Source: Heterotrichella gracilis (Eukaryota > Sar > Xanthophyceae > Tribonematales > Xanthonemataceae). Taken from it: a stretch of DNA of 64,000 nucleotides. Location of the stretch: contig JAULBX010001114.1 in assembly GCA_032358255.1 (NCBI GenBank), forward strand, positions 62,001 to 126,000, written 5' to 3'. Positions 12,468-27,997 of the stretch are shown here, piece after piece. The notes under the pieces were generated by a model. It searched no databases. It was not told where the DNA came from and worked only from the letters and a program-made list of their open reading frames with translations. A program made the translations under genes and the position numbers. Numbering within the stretch: position 1 is the first letter of the stretch; each line of letters opens with the position of its first letter.

Positions 12468-13000
12468 TTTTCCTGAACTCCCAGAACAGGGTCACAGCAC
12501 AATGCCCTTTGGTGATTCCGGGGCGAAATCTCTGCTTCAGGCGGGTGCCCGGGTTGGTCACAGCGTGTTGGGGACGTGTACAGGCGAGAACGAGGGTCAT
12601 GGAAGGAGTGCCCTTCCAAATATGTTTCGGCATGATTCGGAGCCTTCAAAACGCCGTGGTGACACGTGGACTGGGCTAGACTCCAAAACCCTACTGCTTA
12701 CCCGGCTGCTTACCCTGCATTGCGCATATGTTGGGTACCCATTTTGCGTTTCACTGACGCAGAAGGCCGATGCGCTACTGAATCCACTGAGGAGGATGGA
12801 CGTACTGGTACCAGTAGCCACATTTTTTAGCTGCACACTTTTTTGCCCGGAATACTTGCATGCATGCATGTGCCATGGCATGCACCTAATTTCCCTGCGG
12901 GGTGTTGGTGAACCTGCTGCGCGCAAGCATGCTTGGCTTTGAATGCAAAGTATGTTACCACGTCTCCTGTACCGTAACGATGAATGTCAGCTGAATCGGC
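12468..13000. promoter_or_regulatory. Intergenic region between divergent small mitochondrial gene and unknown large gene
   Basis: The 533-bp stretch separates two start codons on opposite strands and should hold both promoters. A TGCATGCATG palindromic run lies near 12858-12868. No defined promoter motif was recognised. Confidence 0.35.
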
Positions 13001-16000
13001 ATGGCAAAGCAGGCTGCAGCTGCGCAGGCTGTGTGTGTGCGGGTGCGGGTGCACACGGCTATGGTGATAACTCGCGCCGCAGTTCTCCCGAAAGGATCAA
13101 GAGGCCATCAAGATTACACGTTACTGTGTCCGTAACCTGTTCTACCCGCTGATCTTACTGGGGAACAGCACTTGCACCATCAACAGCTTCAGTGGGCAAC
13201 ACAATTTGGCCTGGAACCACGACGTGGGCATAATGTTTGGGATGAGCAGCTTTATGTCAGGAAGCTCTAGGAGGGGTTCCCCGCGGCCAGCTTCAACCCG
13301 TGAAGCTATTCTCAAGGACCATAACGACTTATTGCGTGACCTCAACGATGATCAGTGGGAGCACCTGATCCACAGCACTTCCAACTTGCAAGTCAAACAA
13401 CCGTCAGACAGGCAGGCCACTGGGCAGTTGGTGGCAAGCCTGACTCCGGTGGCCTGCCTGAGTGGACTGCAGCAGCGCATTGACGCGCTCGCTGCTGACG
13501 CCACCAAGGACCATCCACCTGAGGAGGAGCGCACGGAACCAACGCTGGAGGCAGGCGATGGCCATGGCGCATCAGGCAGCAACACCGCCGCTGGAAGCAC
13601 TCAGCAGCACCCGTCACCAGATGTGGACCCACAGCAGCACAAGCAGCAGGCAGCAAAGGGGAAGAGCAAAAAGAAAAAGGGGAAGGGGAAGTCCCAGCAG
13701 GCCCCTGCCCAGCCTGAAGCGGACGCTGGGAGGACCCAGGTTGGGCTCAGTGAGCGGCGCTTGGCGGAATTGCAGCGGGAAGACAGCATGACTGTGGAGC
13801 AGCTGGCAGCTAGCAATGCCAAAATGGAGATGCTCTCACACATGGGCGTACTGCCACCAGGGATGGAGTGGGCACAGCTGCTCAAGGTCCCTCCTTTCCA
13901 CACCGAGTTCACCGCCCAGAGGCCTTTGCCGCTTGGGTGTGACAAGGCCGCATGCTGCCGAGTGCTGTGGAATGCCTACGAGTCCGCGCGTGCCATAGGG
14001 TTTCATGAGCTCAACATCCATGGTTCAGGTTCAGAGCCGGTGCCGCCCAGAACCCTAGATGTGCTGAAGCGCCTGGGGTCCACAGATGAGGAGAGGTTTG
14101 AGTGGCTGGCAAGTGCCCCGTTTGGCGATGTGCGCTTCTTTGAGCGCAGGCCCTACGATGCGGAGATACTGCACAGCTTCACCGACGTGCCGTACCAGAC
14201 TATGGTGAGTGACGCTTGGGCACATGTGTTCAACAATGCCAGGCAGCACAGTGCATGCATGTGTGTGAATATGCAACCCCCATGGCCAGTTGGTTTTGCA
14301 AATGCTAGTTGGTTCAGTGCAAATGCTACAGCATTGAAATCATGGGAATCATTTAGCGGCTGTCTACAAGAAGTCTCACATGTATGCCATCTACATCTGA
14401 GTCCAGTGGATTTCCTTTCAACAATTCAGTGGATTTCCTTTCAATAAAAATGTCCACCGTAATGACCTGGTTAGGGCAATTAGGGCAATGGCGCAGGGCG
14501 CCCAGTAATGCACACTTGCCATGCTGTATGGACAATGTCCCCACCTGCAACATCCCCTTCAAGCCAAAATGCGTGTTCTATGCCGACTAAGTTCTAAGCC
14601 AACTAAGTCTTGACACCCGCTTCATTACCAAGAAAATTTTGGTTCCTGGGGTGCAGCCGATGAAACTGAGGACCACCCATGTGGCCATTGGGTTCCTGGA
14701 CCTCAGCAGCCTGACAGCGTCTGCAGCAACGCTGGCAACTTTTGGGCGCTCAGCGAAACCCGGGATGCAGGGAGGGAGCCTGCGCTGGGTTGGGTACGAT
14801 GCTTCGGTGTATGCAGTGGCCAAGGCAGAGGTGGTTGCTGAGATGATGCGGCAAGGCGCGCAGGTGGATGCCATCATCCAGGTAAATCATTACAATATTG
14901 GTTGGTATACCATGCATGCACCATTGGTATGCCCATCACTGATGACGCCAAAGGTGCAATAAAACCAACGGTTAGATCATGTGTTTGTGTAATTGTGTGT
15001 GTTATAAATTAGATCATAATTATATTTTGTGGCACCAACGCCAACGCGCATGAATGAAGTGTGTAGTGTGTCTGTGGTCTGGCCGACTGTGACGTCAACA
15101 TATGAGCATGCATTTCCATTGCATGCACTGCAGCAATTGCACATGATGTGACTCCACTGGTCAGGCTGATATGCCAGCCATGCAGCAGATGGCACACGCC
15201 AAAGTCACCATTAAATGCTACTGCTGCAGGTGTGGTTCTCCTCCACTTGGAGCCAAGCAACCGCCACCGCATTCCAGCGCACACTGGCCGCTCTCATAGC
15301 ACGCGCCTCCACCCGGGCCCACCCCTTGGCGCAGCCTGTGTTGGACCTGCTCAGGCACTGGGATGGGCGGGAGGTGCCGCTGGCCCAGGCCCGTAAGGAG
15401 TGGCTGGCCTCCATCACCAACATCCTATCCAAGCTGGGCAACTACAAGGACAGGGCGGACCGGGTGGTGATGTGCAACTACTATGTCACTGGACAGGTGA
15501 GATACGTGTGACAGTTTCAGAATTTCAAACTTCCTCTCCCAGTGTTGTCTTGCTCAAAGGGCAGAAGAGTTCATATAGCCGATAGGCTCACGATCTTTAC
15601 ACAAAACTGTTTACTGTGTGGCAGGTGTAGGCCACTATCTGAATCACAATAATCACTCGCATGGGCATCATCCACTGCGCAGATGCCAATTTGCGCAATC
15701 AGGAAAAATCACAATAGATATAGCTTAAAATGACCAAACTTTATACTTTTAACACTTGCAATTCTCCGCGCGCTCCCTTTATTTGTTGACAGATTAATTA
15801 TTTTATGCTGTCAGACACATCCATGAGATATTCTCTTACACAGGTGCTGCCTGGGGACAAGGGCAGTGTGGTCATGTGTTCCATCCCCTCAGCCTTGGGG
15901 GAGCGCTCTACAGATGAGTGCTTCCTCGCCACCCTGAATCCCAGGGAGCTGTTTGATATGAGGGCGGCAGGGGAGAAGGACATTGTGGCCGCGGGGGTGT

Positions 16001-17176
16001 CGATGCTGCGGCGCCAGGTGGCAGTGCTGAGGGAGGCGGTGATGACGGGGTGGTGCAGGTGGGCTGCCATTTAACTGCACCACTGCATTAGCACTGCAAC
16101 AACAGAGAGCAGGGAAGACTTCATTTTCTGCTTGATCATTGTTCATGGCAATAAGGGCAGTTGTATGCCATGTGTACTTTTTGTTTCCCCCTTGTATTTG
16201 CAGTCATTGCTTGGTGCATAATTTCATGCACAGACATACCAAATGGCTGCAGGTCACAAGCTTGCATGCTTTGCAATTTAAACTATTCCAAACCACAGCA
16301 CAAATGCACCATGCACCTACACTGAGTGCAGGGGATCCCGGACTATGCAAGCCTTGTGACCCCACAATAAGCTGCTGGCCGCAGGTGGATGTGCGCCTGG
16401 GCACCGTCAGCCCTGACACGCCAGCCCTGCATGCCCAGATCAGCGCCCTGCAGCCCTGGACCATGTCCTGGAGCAACGTGTGTGACTACTATGGCCCGGC
16501 AGAGTTCCATGCCATGGCGCGCGCGTGCTCAGCCCCGGAGGACATGGTCCACTACATGCACAGCATGCACTGGATCCGCGATGTCAAGGGTGCGTTTAGG
16601 GTGGGCGAGGGGTAGGCCAATGAACTGCGCAAGGCAAGGAGCGCGCATGCGTGCACTAACATGATACTGTTGTTATGGTTGCATATTCCTATAGCACTCA
16701 TGTCCATTAGTTATTGATTAATGAAAATCGCATATTGTTGTTTTTACAATCTGTACAAAGTTGCATAGCATGGCATCTCGCTTGTCTGGCAGTCCATTGC
16801 TGACCTCCACATTCTCCCATGTGAAGGTGCGTTTGCGCTCGACTTCGGACCTGGTGGGAAGGAGGTGCTTCAAAACGTCTTGAAGGACGCCCAGACTGAA
16901 ATTGCAAAGTTGTACCACTTCTATGGGTGGCACAGGCTGCTGGTTCTGCCCCCAATTACCCATGTTTACAATGTGATTGACTACATGCTGACTGGGGCGC
17001 AACACCAGAAGTGGGTGCAGGCATTTTTCAGGCACGCCAGCTTGCGGCATCCAAAACAGATTGGAGCAGTGGGATTGATGCCCTTCTGCGTAATAAGCAG
17101 AGCAAATGCAGTCCTCAATTTGGTGTACACTTTTGACAGCGTCATTCAATTCCACCTCAATGGAAGTCCTATTTGA
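13001..17176 (+). CDS. Large conserved-looking protein of unknown function
   Basis: Proposed exons: 13001-13030, 13083-14204, 14633-14881, 15230-15496, 15844-16038, 16385-16589 and 16827-17176, about 805 residues. The first exon is only ten codons (MAKQAAAAQA) and the first intron about 52 bp. Residues 11-45 contain FSRKDQEAIKITRYC and NLFYPLILLGNS. Exon 2 then has a low-complexity Gln/Lys region (KKKKGKGKSQQAPAQ). Later segments look globular: LRWVGYDASVYAVAKAEVVA, QVWFSSTWSQ, CNYYVTGQVLPGDKGSV, WTMSWSNVCDYYGPAEFHAM, VHYMHSMHWIRDVKGAFALD. The pattern resembles large uncharacterised algal/protist proteins, possibly of the DUF4470 type, but I cannot confirm a family. Exon 5's donor is uncertain: the alternative 16058 works with an acceptor at about 16370. 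The acceptor of exon 3 is also the least certain join. No signal peptide or membrane segment is evident. Confidence 0.6.
14405..14446. repeat. Short tandem duplication, about 24-bp unit, in intron
   Basis: GTGGATTTCCTTTCAA occurs twice about 24 bp apart inside intron 2 of the unknown large gene. It looks like a recent local duplication. Confidence 0.6.
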
Positions 17177-18809
17177 AAGTGCTGCCGTAGTTGGACAGTT
17201 GGACAATCTGGGACAATCAATATCGCAGGCATTTTTTGGGTGCGGCTGCCTGCGGCATTCATATAGATTGGAGCAGTGACCTTGATGCTCCTTAGCATAG
17301 TCAGCACAGCACAGGAAGTCTCATCCTACGCATGCACAACTGCCTGTTAAGTGATAGAGTGCACTCACCGAGGGCAGGCTCAGCCACTGCATACGTTTAG
17401 CGGACGCATACTCAGTACCTATCAAGATGGCTTTGACAGTTACGGGCCTAGTAGCTGCCAGCTGATCCTCAGGAAATGCCTGTCTTTTCCTTGCTTGCCA
17501 TACTGGGTGGAGAGCCCAATGGGCTAGTGCTGTACCTAAAAAGATCGTGACTGGTGCGCTGGCATGAACCTTGTCAAGGCGTGGTGTGGACTGTTATCAT
17601 TATTGACAACAGTAAAATGATAACAGTACTCAATGCCTTGGCCTGTCTGATAATTTAAAAAATGCTTCCCGCCCTTACCCACACCCACAAGTACTGCTGG
17701 CACATGTGCAAACTTCACCAGCTCTTGCCAATTCATGTGTGTGGGCCATTTCATGCTGTTTACACGGCGCAAGTGCCGCGAGTGCACAATTTATGGAATG
17801 TTTGCCAAACATAAATCTCCCAAGGAAGATTAGGTGAAACTTGATGGTAGTGGCAGTCAAAAATATCGTCACAAGTGTGACTCATTCGGGCCCATACCCA
17901 AAAGCTGGATTTGCCCACCTAGCTAGGGTGAAGTGCTAGGCCTAGCCCTTCACCCTAGGGTAAAGGGCATGCATATGTAGTATTATGCCTGGTGCAGCCA
18001 TAGAAGCTCAGCGAACCATACAGGTTTGCTTGTTAGAAAACATGGGGTGGATAGACCACACCGCGATACGCTCCGTTGCAGCGTCTGTATTGCAGGATAC
18101 GTTGCACTGGTTACCTAGACGTTGCGCAACTTGGGTGGCATCTTCCTATTCAACCCCGTCTTACCTGCTGCATAGTTTGTGGAAACCTTAAAGCGAGCAT
18201 GTTAGTGCAGGTTTGTGTATACTTACAGAGACGGCACCCAGAGGTCAAGCTGATCCTCTCGCTATGGCGCCATATGCATGCATACTCGTGACACATCGTT
18301 GTTGTTGCGAGTGTTGGACGTGAGTAGGAGACCAAGAAACACTCTGCATTACTTGGAGGCACTGCAAAATCCACTTTATATGCCCAGCGGCAGCTTTGTG
18401 GGGAGCTCGAACTCGCTCCATGGCAATTACTTGTAGATTAATTGTTCACATTCGCTGTTGTCCCCCCCTGGCTGCCTCGCGGAGCGCCAACCTCGCCAGG
18501 CCAACCAGCCTCCTGAGACAGGTAACACAAAGACCCACCTGATAATGACTTGGCAAATCAAAGCAGCTACCAACAACGAATACGGTGTGAGACGTCTGCG
18601 CTTACATAGTCCCTCGAGTACTTTGCATGCACGTGAGCGCATGTGTAAGACGGGTGCCTGATCTCCGCTTAGCGCGCCAGTGCCTCAGTCCTTTAAAGCG
18701 TCGTTTACAGACCCATGATACGCGGTGTTGTTGGAGACTATGTAAGCTGCTAACTGGCCTTCGACTGCAGTGCAACTCCAGCACACCGACTAGGTCACAG
18801 TTTGCAAAG
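17177..18809. other. Intergenic, no gene recognised
   Basis: About 1.6 kb between the large unknown gene and PRMT1. It includes a second degenerate copy of the preceding gene's 3' part near 17226-17283 (GGCATTTTTTGGGTGCGGCTGC... compare 17020-17060, including TTGGAGCAGTG), and a strong inverted repeat at 17923-17958 listed separately. No coding exon was supported. Confidence 0.4.
17923..17958. repeat. Near-perfect 36-bp palindrome
   Basis: Two abutting 18-bp arms (17923-17940 and 17941-17958) are reverse complements at 17 of 18 positions, with no loop. The outer bases are CTAGGGTGAAG. It could be a hairpin, a protein-binding palindrome or the remnant of a small inverted-repeat transposon; no flanking target duplication was recognised. 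Confidence 0.65.
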
Positions 18810-22440
<3,631 letters not shown>

Positions 22441-24378
22441 CCAGGGTGTTGGAAGGGAGCGAGGTTGGATTTGGGCAGCATGTGGTTGTGCAGCCACAAG
22501 TGCATGCGTACAGCCTGGCTGCGGTTCAGGATGCGGGGAAGGGGTTGGGTGCTTCTCCCAAGCACTAGATGGTCTTTCAGCGCCACCGTGGGGATTGGGA
22601 TTGGGGAGCGGCTGGGACTGGCCCACCACAAAATAATGTACTCGACGCCGTCTTTACTCCAACTATGTGACCAGCTGGTAGTGTCTGATTCAATTGACAG
22701 CGTCAGCCTGTGATGCTCAGCTCAGACCTTCACGAACATCAAGTGAATTTCAACAGGGTACTATTAGCGCACTTTTGACAGCCAACGAGAGTAACTATTG
22801 ACTTTTCAGAAGGGGGCAGCTGACATTCGGTAGCGCAACATGCACCATCCGGCGTTGCTGTGTGTGCAAAATGTTGACTCCATGGGTGGGGCAAGGGGCG
22901 CCAAAGTTGTCCAATATATTGGACGCCTTCGCCTTCCTGTGGCATTGCAGCATGGGTATTGGCAAATATTGATTTATTTTGGTATGCCACGACCATGTGG
23001 TGTGTAAGCAGTACTGGTTGTTTTTTTGCTTACGGTGCTCGTTGTTGTGCTAGTTATGTGGTCCAGGAGAGTGACTCAGAATCGGGTCGCCAATGGTGGC
23101 TTGCCAAACCCAGCGGCCTCCGAGGCCTGGCTTCACTCTTTTGGTCGCTGTTGCAACAAATCCTGTGGCACGCTGTCGGCGCTTTCCCTTTCTCTGTCTT
23201 TCTTCATGTCTGCCAGCCAGAAATTGGCAAACTTTGGGCTTCTCCTTGGGGCTCGAGGGTGTTCGTTTACTCTTTAGGGTTTTTCAATTTCCCGCGTGAA
23301 ACACTGGGCTTGCGGTCACGAATTCGTACCACAATGTTGGTACGTACACGTCGCTTTAGACAGCGCCATAACGTTCAACAGTTTCTAGATAGCACTAAGT
23401 GTTGCTTGCACGGCAACTGGGTCCCTCTATTGCTCAGCCGTATGCCTACCCCTAGGCGAACTCGCAGCCCACACTTTGCCTAGTGTACATATATGTGTGC
23501 GCACCCAGCAGTCCAGTTCCAACAGCTGTCCCCAAAGGTACGGAGCCAACGTACCTTCTGTAGTTGTATCTATGATTACCGAATGGGTGCAGTATGGGTT
23601 GTGGGAGCTGTGGTAGATATCGATGTGGGCTTCACCTGCAGGGCCATGCACTGTGCCATGTCCGAAATACACATGTCCGAAATACGGGCACTCCCCTACT
23701 AGTACTTGTCGGGTGTGCGCCTGAGAACACCAGTGATCTTGCACCAGCACCCAATGCTGTTAGCGTATCTGCATATATTTGTGATGCAAGGCCTCCTTAG
23801 CTACTGGCTAGAAGCTTTGGCCCAAGCTTCCATTTGCGCAACCGGCCTCAGCTTCCATTGCCACGGTGCATGCATGCTTCTATTGGCGGGTCTTGTCGCA
23901 CTTAGGAACCCTAATACGTTGCGGTCACGCAGCTTGCTATCCTAACCCCCAACTATCTTCCCGTGGTACGCAGCGCTTTGACCCGTTTTTTTGTGTACCA
24001 TATTCGTAACCCCGCGGCATGGATGCTTACAGTCAGCGCCGTGTCAGTCGACCATCTGTCCCACTGAGGTCTTGCTGTGGGGCATAAGGCAACCAAAACA
24101 CTGGGTCTCTGGCCGCTCAGTCAAACCGTTCGGCACTGAGGTCGACATAGGCACGAACGCCTGGCTCAAGCATCGTTCAGTCGTGTAGAAGGACCGCAGC
24201 CATATCCAGCCCCCACCGGCCGTACCGCGGTACCAGCAGATACACGGCAATCCAGGCAGCTTATCAAAGCACGGCCTTCTAAACCCTCGTCATAGGAACA
24301 CAAAAGCTTCACTACAGCTCAGCCACCAAATCACAATCCACCAGAAAACCCCCAGAGGGCCATATCCTTGGCACGACC
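22441..24378. other. Intergenic, no gene recognised
   Basis: About 1.9 kb between PRMT1 and the membrane-protein gene. It contains a small direct repeat, ATGTCCGAAATAC, twice at about 23659-23685. Open frames here lack family motifs and splice support. Confidence 0.4.
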
Positions 24379-26420
24379 ATGTTCAGATTTGGTGACCATA
24401 ACCTAGAGCAGGCCTATGTCCAGTTTGCAGCCACCCAGTCAAGAAGTCTATCCTGGCTGCTCCAATGCCTTCTGGGCTGTATGGCCCTGCCGTCTGCAGC
24501 CTGGAACTTTCGGCTAGCCATGGAGGCCATGCAAACAAGGTGAGGCAGAGAGGCCTAGGGTTTAGGGTTTAGGGCTAAGGGTTTACGGTTTGGGGGTTTA
24601 GGACACTGCTCTCCGGAGGGGCCCAGTGTCAGTGGATCAGGTACACGGTACTGGTATTTTGATGGTTGCCTCTCCTTCGTGTTTTTCCTGTAATACCCTA
24701 GCTTGCGTACTTGCCAGGGTTTTAGGATGTGGACTTACACCTGCACCGCTTACACCGCTCAGTCCTTGACTGCTTGATATGTCTGTAGCTGTGAGGACCC
24801 ACAACAGAATATCCCATTATACTACAGGAAGTGGCATACAACTGCCTTGCTTTGCGTTCATATCATTGTTTCGTCAGCCGCGCTATGTCAACATGCCCGC
24901 ATTTATAACCAACACCACCCTGGTGTGTTGTGCAGCAACTGGGATGACCTGCAGGCCGCGTGCGTGGTGTTGGTCATAAGCATCTTCACAGTACTGCTGC
25001 ATGCGGTGGTTGCAACACAGATGCGCCGCGGGGACAGGTGGGTCAATCTGCATGTACCTTGCGAAATTGACTCACTCATTGGTAAAACAGTGCTCTCTTT
25101 CATTGTATTGTATTTTATTGTAATGTATTTTGTTGTGTTGTTATCTAACCCGTAGCTTTCAGTTTTTAAATCAATTCGCAGCTGACCCATGCGCGTGTCT
25201 GGCTGTGCAGGGCCTTGGTCAGCCACGAGCAAGTGTTTGTGCAGCTGTATTTGGTCAAGTGCGTTGTGTGCATGGTGGCTGCGGGCACGGCCCCGCACGC
25301 ACTCTGGCGCGAGCACCCACAGCTGCAGGTCATCTTCCTGTGGCTGTGTGGCATCACGGACCAGGTGGGTGGGGGTGGGCAGCTACTAGCGGGGTGGTGT
25401 GATGTGCATGGCTCGTGATCATGATCATTGCTGGCCTCTGTGGCACAAGACTTGAATATGGGGTCAGGCATAACCATCAAATGAAAAAAAAATGGAATTG
25501 GGAGAAATGTTGGAGGCGGATGGCGGATGGCAGATATTGACCAGATTGAAACATTTGATCGCGTGTAGTGGTAAGCTTGCGCTTGGGTGTCCAGCTGTAT
25601 ATGGACATTCACTGCAGATTCACCTCATTTTTCTGCGTGCAGATTCGCGTGTGCACCTGGTGCATGCTGTGCCCCATCTTCTTTGCCGCACACACGGTGG
25701 TGGTCCTGGACTGTGATCTGGACCCGGGCCAACCCCAGGCGGTGTTTAGGGCAGCGGCGGTGGAATTCTGGGGGCTGTCGGGTGTGGCGATGCTGGTGGT
25801 GCTGCTGCGGGAGGTGCGCATGGGGGGAGCTGGGTGGGAGGAGGAGGAAGAGCACCCACATACACCACATGAAGTTTTTGCAAGGGAATTTTGAGTAGTG
25901 CATGGCCACATTCCTTATCAACGCTGGGAGTCCGCTTGGGTAGGGATTGGAGGGGAGGGGGCATCTTGGGTGACGGGAATGGGCGTGGGGGTGATGAGGT
26001 TTATGTGGAAGGCGCGACTAAGTGGGAAGGGGAGGGGAGAGGAGGGCATGTTGGGTTGTAGGGATGATGCATGTACACTTGAGGGTGGTTGGGTTGGGGC
26101 ATGCGCACCTGTCAATGATGGGATTGGCGAGAGGGCCAAATCAGGTCCCACAACAAATTTGAAAATGCGTTCCCTGTGCGTTGCAGGCCAACCTGCGGTA
26201 CTGGTTTCTGATTCACACCAAGGGGCACATGGAGGACTTGGAGCCATTCTGGGGGCACATTGTTTGGTGGGAGAACGCCATCCTGGATTGGACGGGGCCC
26301 CGCAACAAGTGGGCAGATCATGCCAGGCCTGACGCCACCTGCTGTGCTCCTAGCAAGGCCAGTCCAGGGCAATCTGAGGAGGAGCGGTATCGTAGGACGA
26401 ATAAATGCGTACATGGATGA
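24379..26420 (+). CDS. Polytopic membrane protein of unknown function (paralogue A)
   Basis: Five exons in phase: 24379-24539, 24936-25037, 25211-25364, 25643-25813 and 26187-26420 (273 residues). Hydrophobic segments are seen around residues 25-45 (LLQCLLGCMALPSAAW), 60-80 (ACVVLVISIFTVLLHAVVA), 97-112 (YLVKCVVCMVAAGT), 125-138 (VIFLWLCGIT), 145-160 (MLCPIFFAAHTVVVLD) and 178-195 (FWGLSGVAMLVVLL), so five or six membrane spans are likely. The C-terminal 75 residues are hydrophilic. The protein is homologous along its whole length to the product of 59396-62237, with two exons of identical length. No transporter or enzyme family was recognised. The ATG chosen starts the region matched by the paralogue; the frame stays open about 95 bp further upstream. 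Confidence 0.72.
24548..24605. repeat. Interstitial telomere-like tract in intron
   Basis: Imperfect TTTAGGG repeats (TAGGGTTTAGGGTTTAGGG followed by variants) start a few bases after the donor of exon 1 of membrane-protein gene A. Confidence 0.85.
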
Positions 26421-27997
26421 GTCTGCAGCCTGTCCTTGAACAGGCGCAGTGGCGAAGAGGAGTGTGGGGCAAGGCCATTCCCTCAAGGTCCCGGACTGAC
26501 AGCATCTGATGTCATCATAGAGACTTCATGCCCTGGGGAGAAGCAATGTCGTGTGATGTCAAGATGTCATTCAAGTCACCACGCAATGCACACTCATGGT
26601 CAATGGCATGTACGTTTGATACAGTGTTTGACCCCAATCTATGTTGCTTTCTTTCACCCCATGCGCTGGTCAGACAATCTGTGGATCGTTGATAGCTGGG
26701 AATCCCGGTGTCTTTGTGAAAATTTGAAATTTTAATATATACACCTTTTTCCTTGTGGGCACCTGTAGATTTCCTTTGTCTGTATTGGTTTCATGTTGCC
26801 AACATTTTGCTTTGGTTTTAAGTGGATGGTTCAGAAAACTCTAAAATAGCCTGCCAGTGCTCCTCATTCAATGCCGCAATGATTGCCTCTCAAGCTTCAT
26901 GTAATGCTGGCAACATTTTTGGAATTCAATATTTAGTTTAGTTTATTGTACCGTATACCGGTATAGCTACTGTAGCGCAACCTGCCACATGTGATGATTG
27001 GTTCATTAGAATGCTGCCTCGCCCTCTACTCAGGGCTTGGTTTAAAACTTTTGCATGCCATTGGCTGGCTTGGGCCGGTCCCCGGGAGCTCCTAGGCAAT
27101 TCTAATCTGACTGCATTTTGGCCGAGCCAGCTGCAGCGTGGAGTGTTATGGACGTGCACCAGCGTGCACCTGAAATAAGTATTGCGAAATAAATGCAATT
27201 TATCTTTTGATTTTTTTTTGAAGAAGCAGCTTTTAGCAAGCATGCTTTTAAACTTACTGTAGTTGAAGTCTTAGACTCTAGACTCTTAGGCTCTGAGCTC
27301 TGAGCGGTTGAGTCAACTGAACGGTTAAGGGCGCCCAATCGGATTGATGGGGTGTGCTGTGTATACATATTTCAAATTCAAAGTTTGGTAGCTAGCCGCT
27401 AGCGACAGTCACTGTAATCCCCTTAGCGGCAACAGCCTTCCCAGTACTGCATAGTTGCCATTGGCAATGTCACTGATTGGATCAGCTGAATCACTGGAAC
27501 TGCAGTCTGCGAGCAAAAATCCATTTGCAACTGCGGCCAATCAGTGCACTTGAGCTCATGAGCCATTTCCGAAAGGTTCCGAAAGGTTTAATCCCGGGCC
27601 GGTTGGGCCATAATGGTTGCCACCTTGACAATGTGCCGCAGCGGCACATCTGACATGTGATGTGGTCAGACCAAGTGGCTATGACTGCCACAGTGACTGC
27701 ATGAATGCTCAGCACATCTGGTATATGGTTAAATAAAAATATGTCGGGCATGGTGTGCTGCATTGCCAACCCTAGCCGCCCCATCCAGCTGGTACGCTAC
27801 ATCCAACAACAGGTGATTGATTGCATAGACATATACAAAGGAAGTACAGCTCCATTCCCTTGTAGCGCCCGGGCAGTTTGGTTCTGCCAATAATTCATCC
27901 TAGCACAAGGCAACAGACTGTCAGCACTGCTACAATATCCTCAGAACTTCTGGCTAATAGTAATATAAGACAACTGCCAATCGATGCAGGCTTTCCC
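26421..27997. other. Intergenic between convergent genes, no gene recognised
   Basis: About 1.6 kb of relatively AT-rich DNA between membrane-protein gene A and the convergent minus-strand glycosyltransferase. A short direct repeat TTCCGAAAGG occurs twice near 27568-27588. No gene or RNA was recognised. Confidence 0.4.

Noticed and set aside
22441-24378. Searched for a transposon or RNA gene in this long gene-free stretch.
   Set aside because: No terminal repeats, transposase motifs or tRNA-like folds were visible by eye.
24548-24605. Considered as a true chromosome end.
   Set aside because: Only a few imperfect units, flanked on both sides by unique gene sequence.
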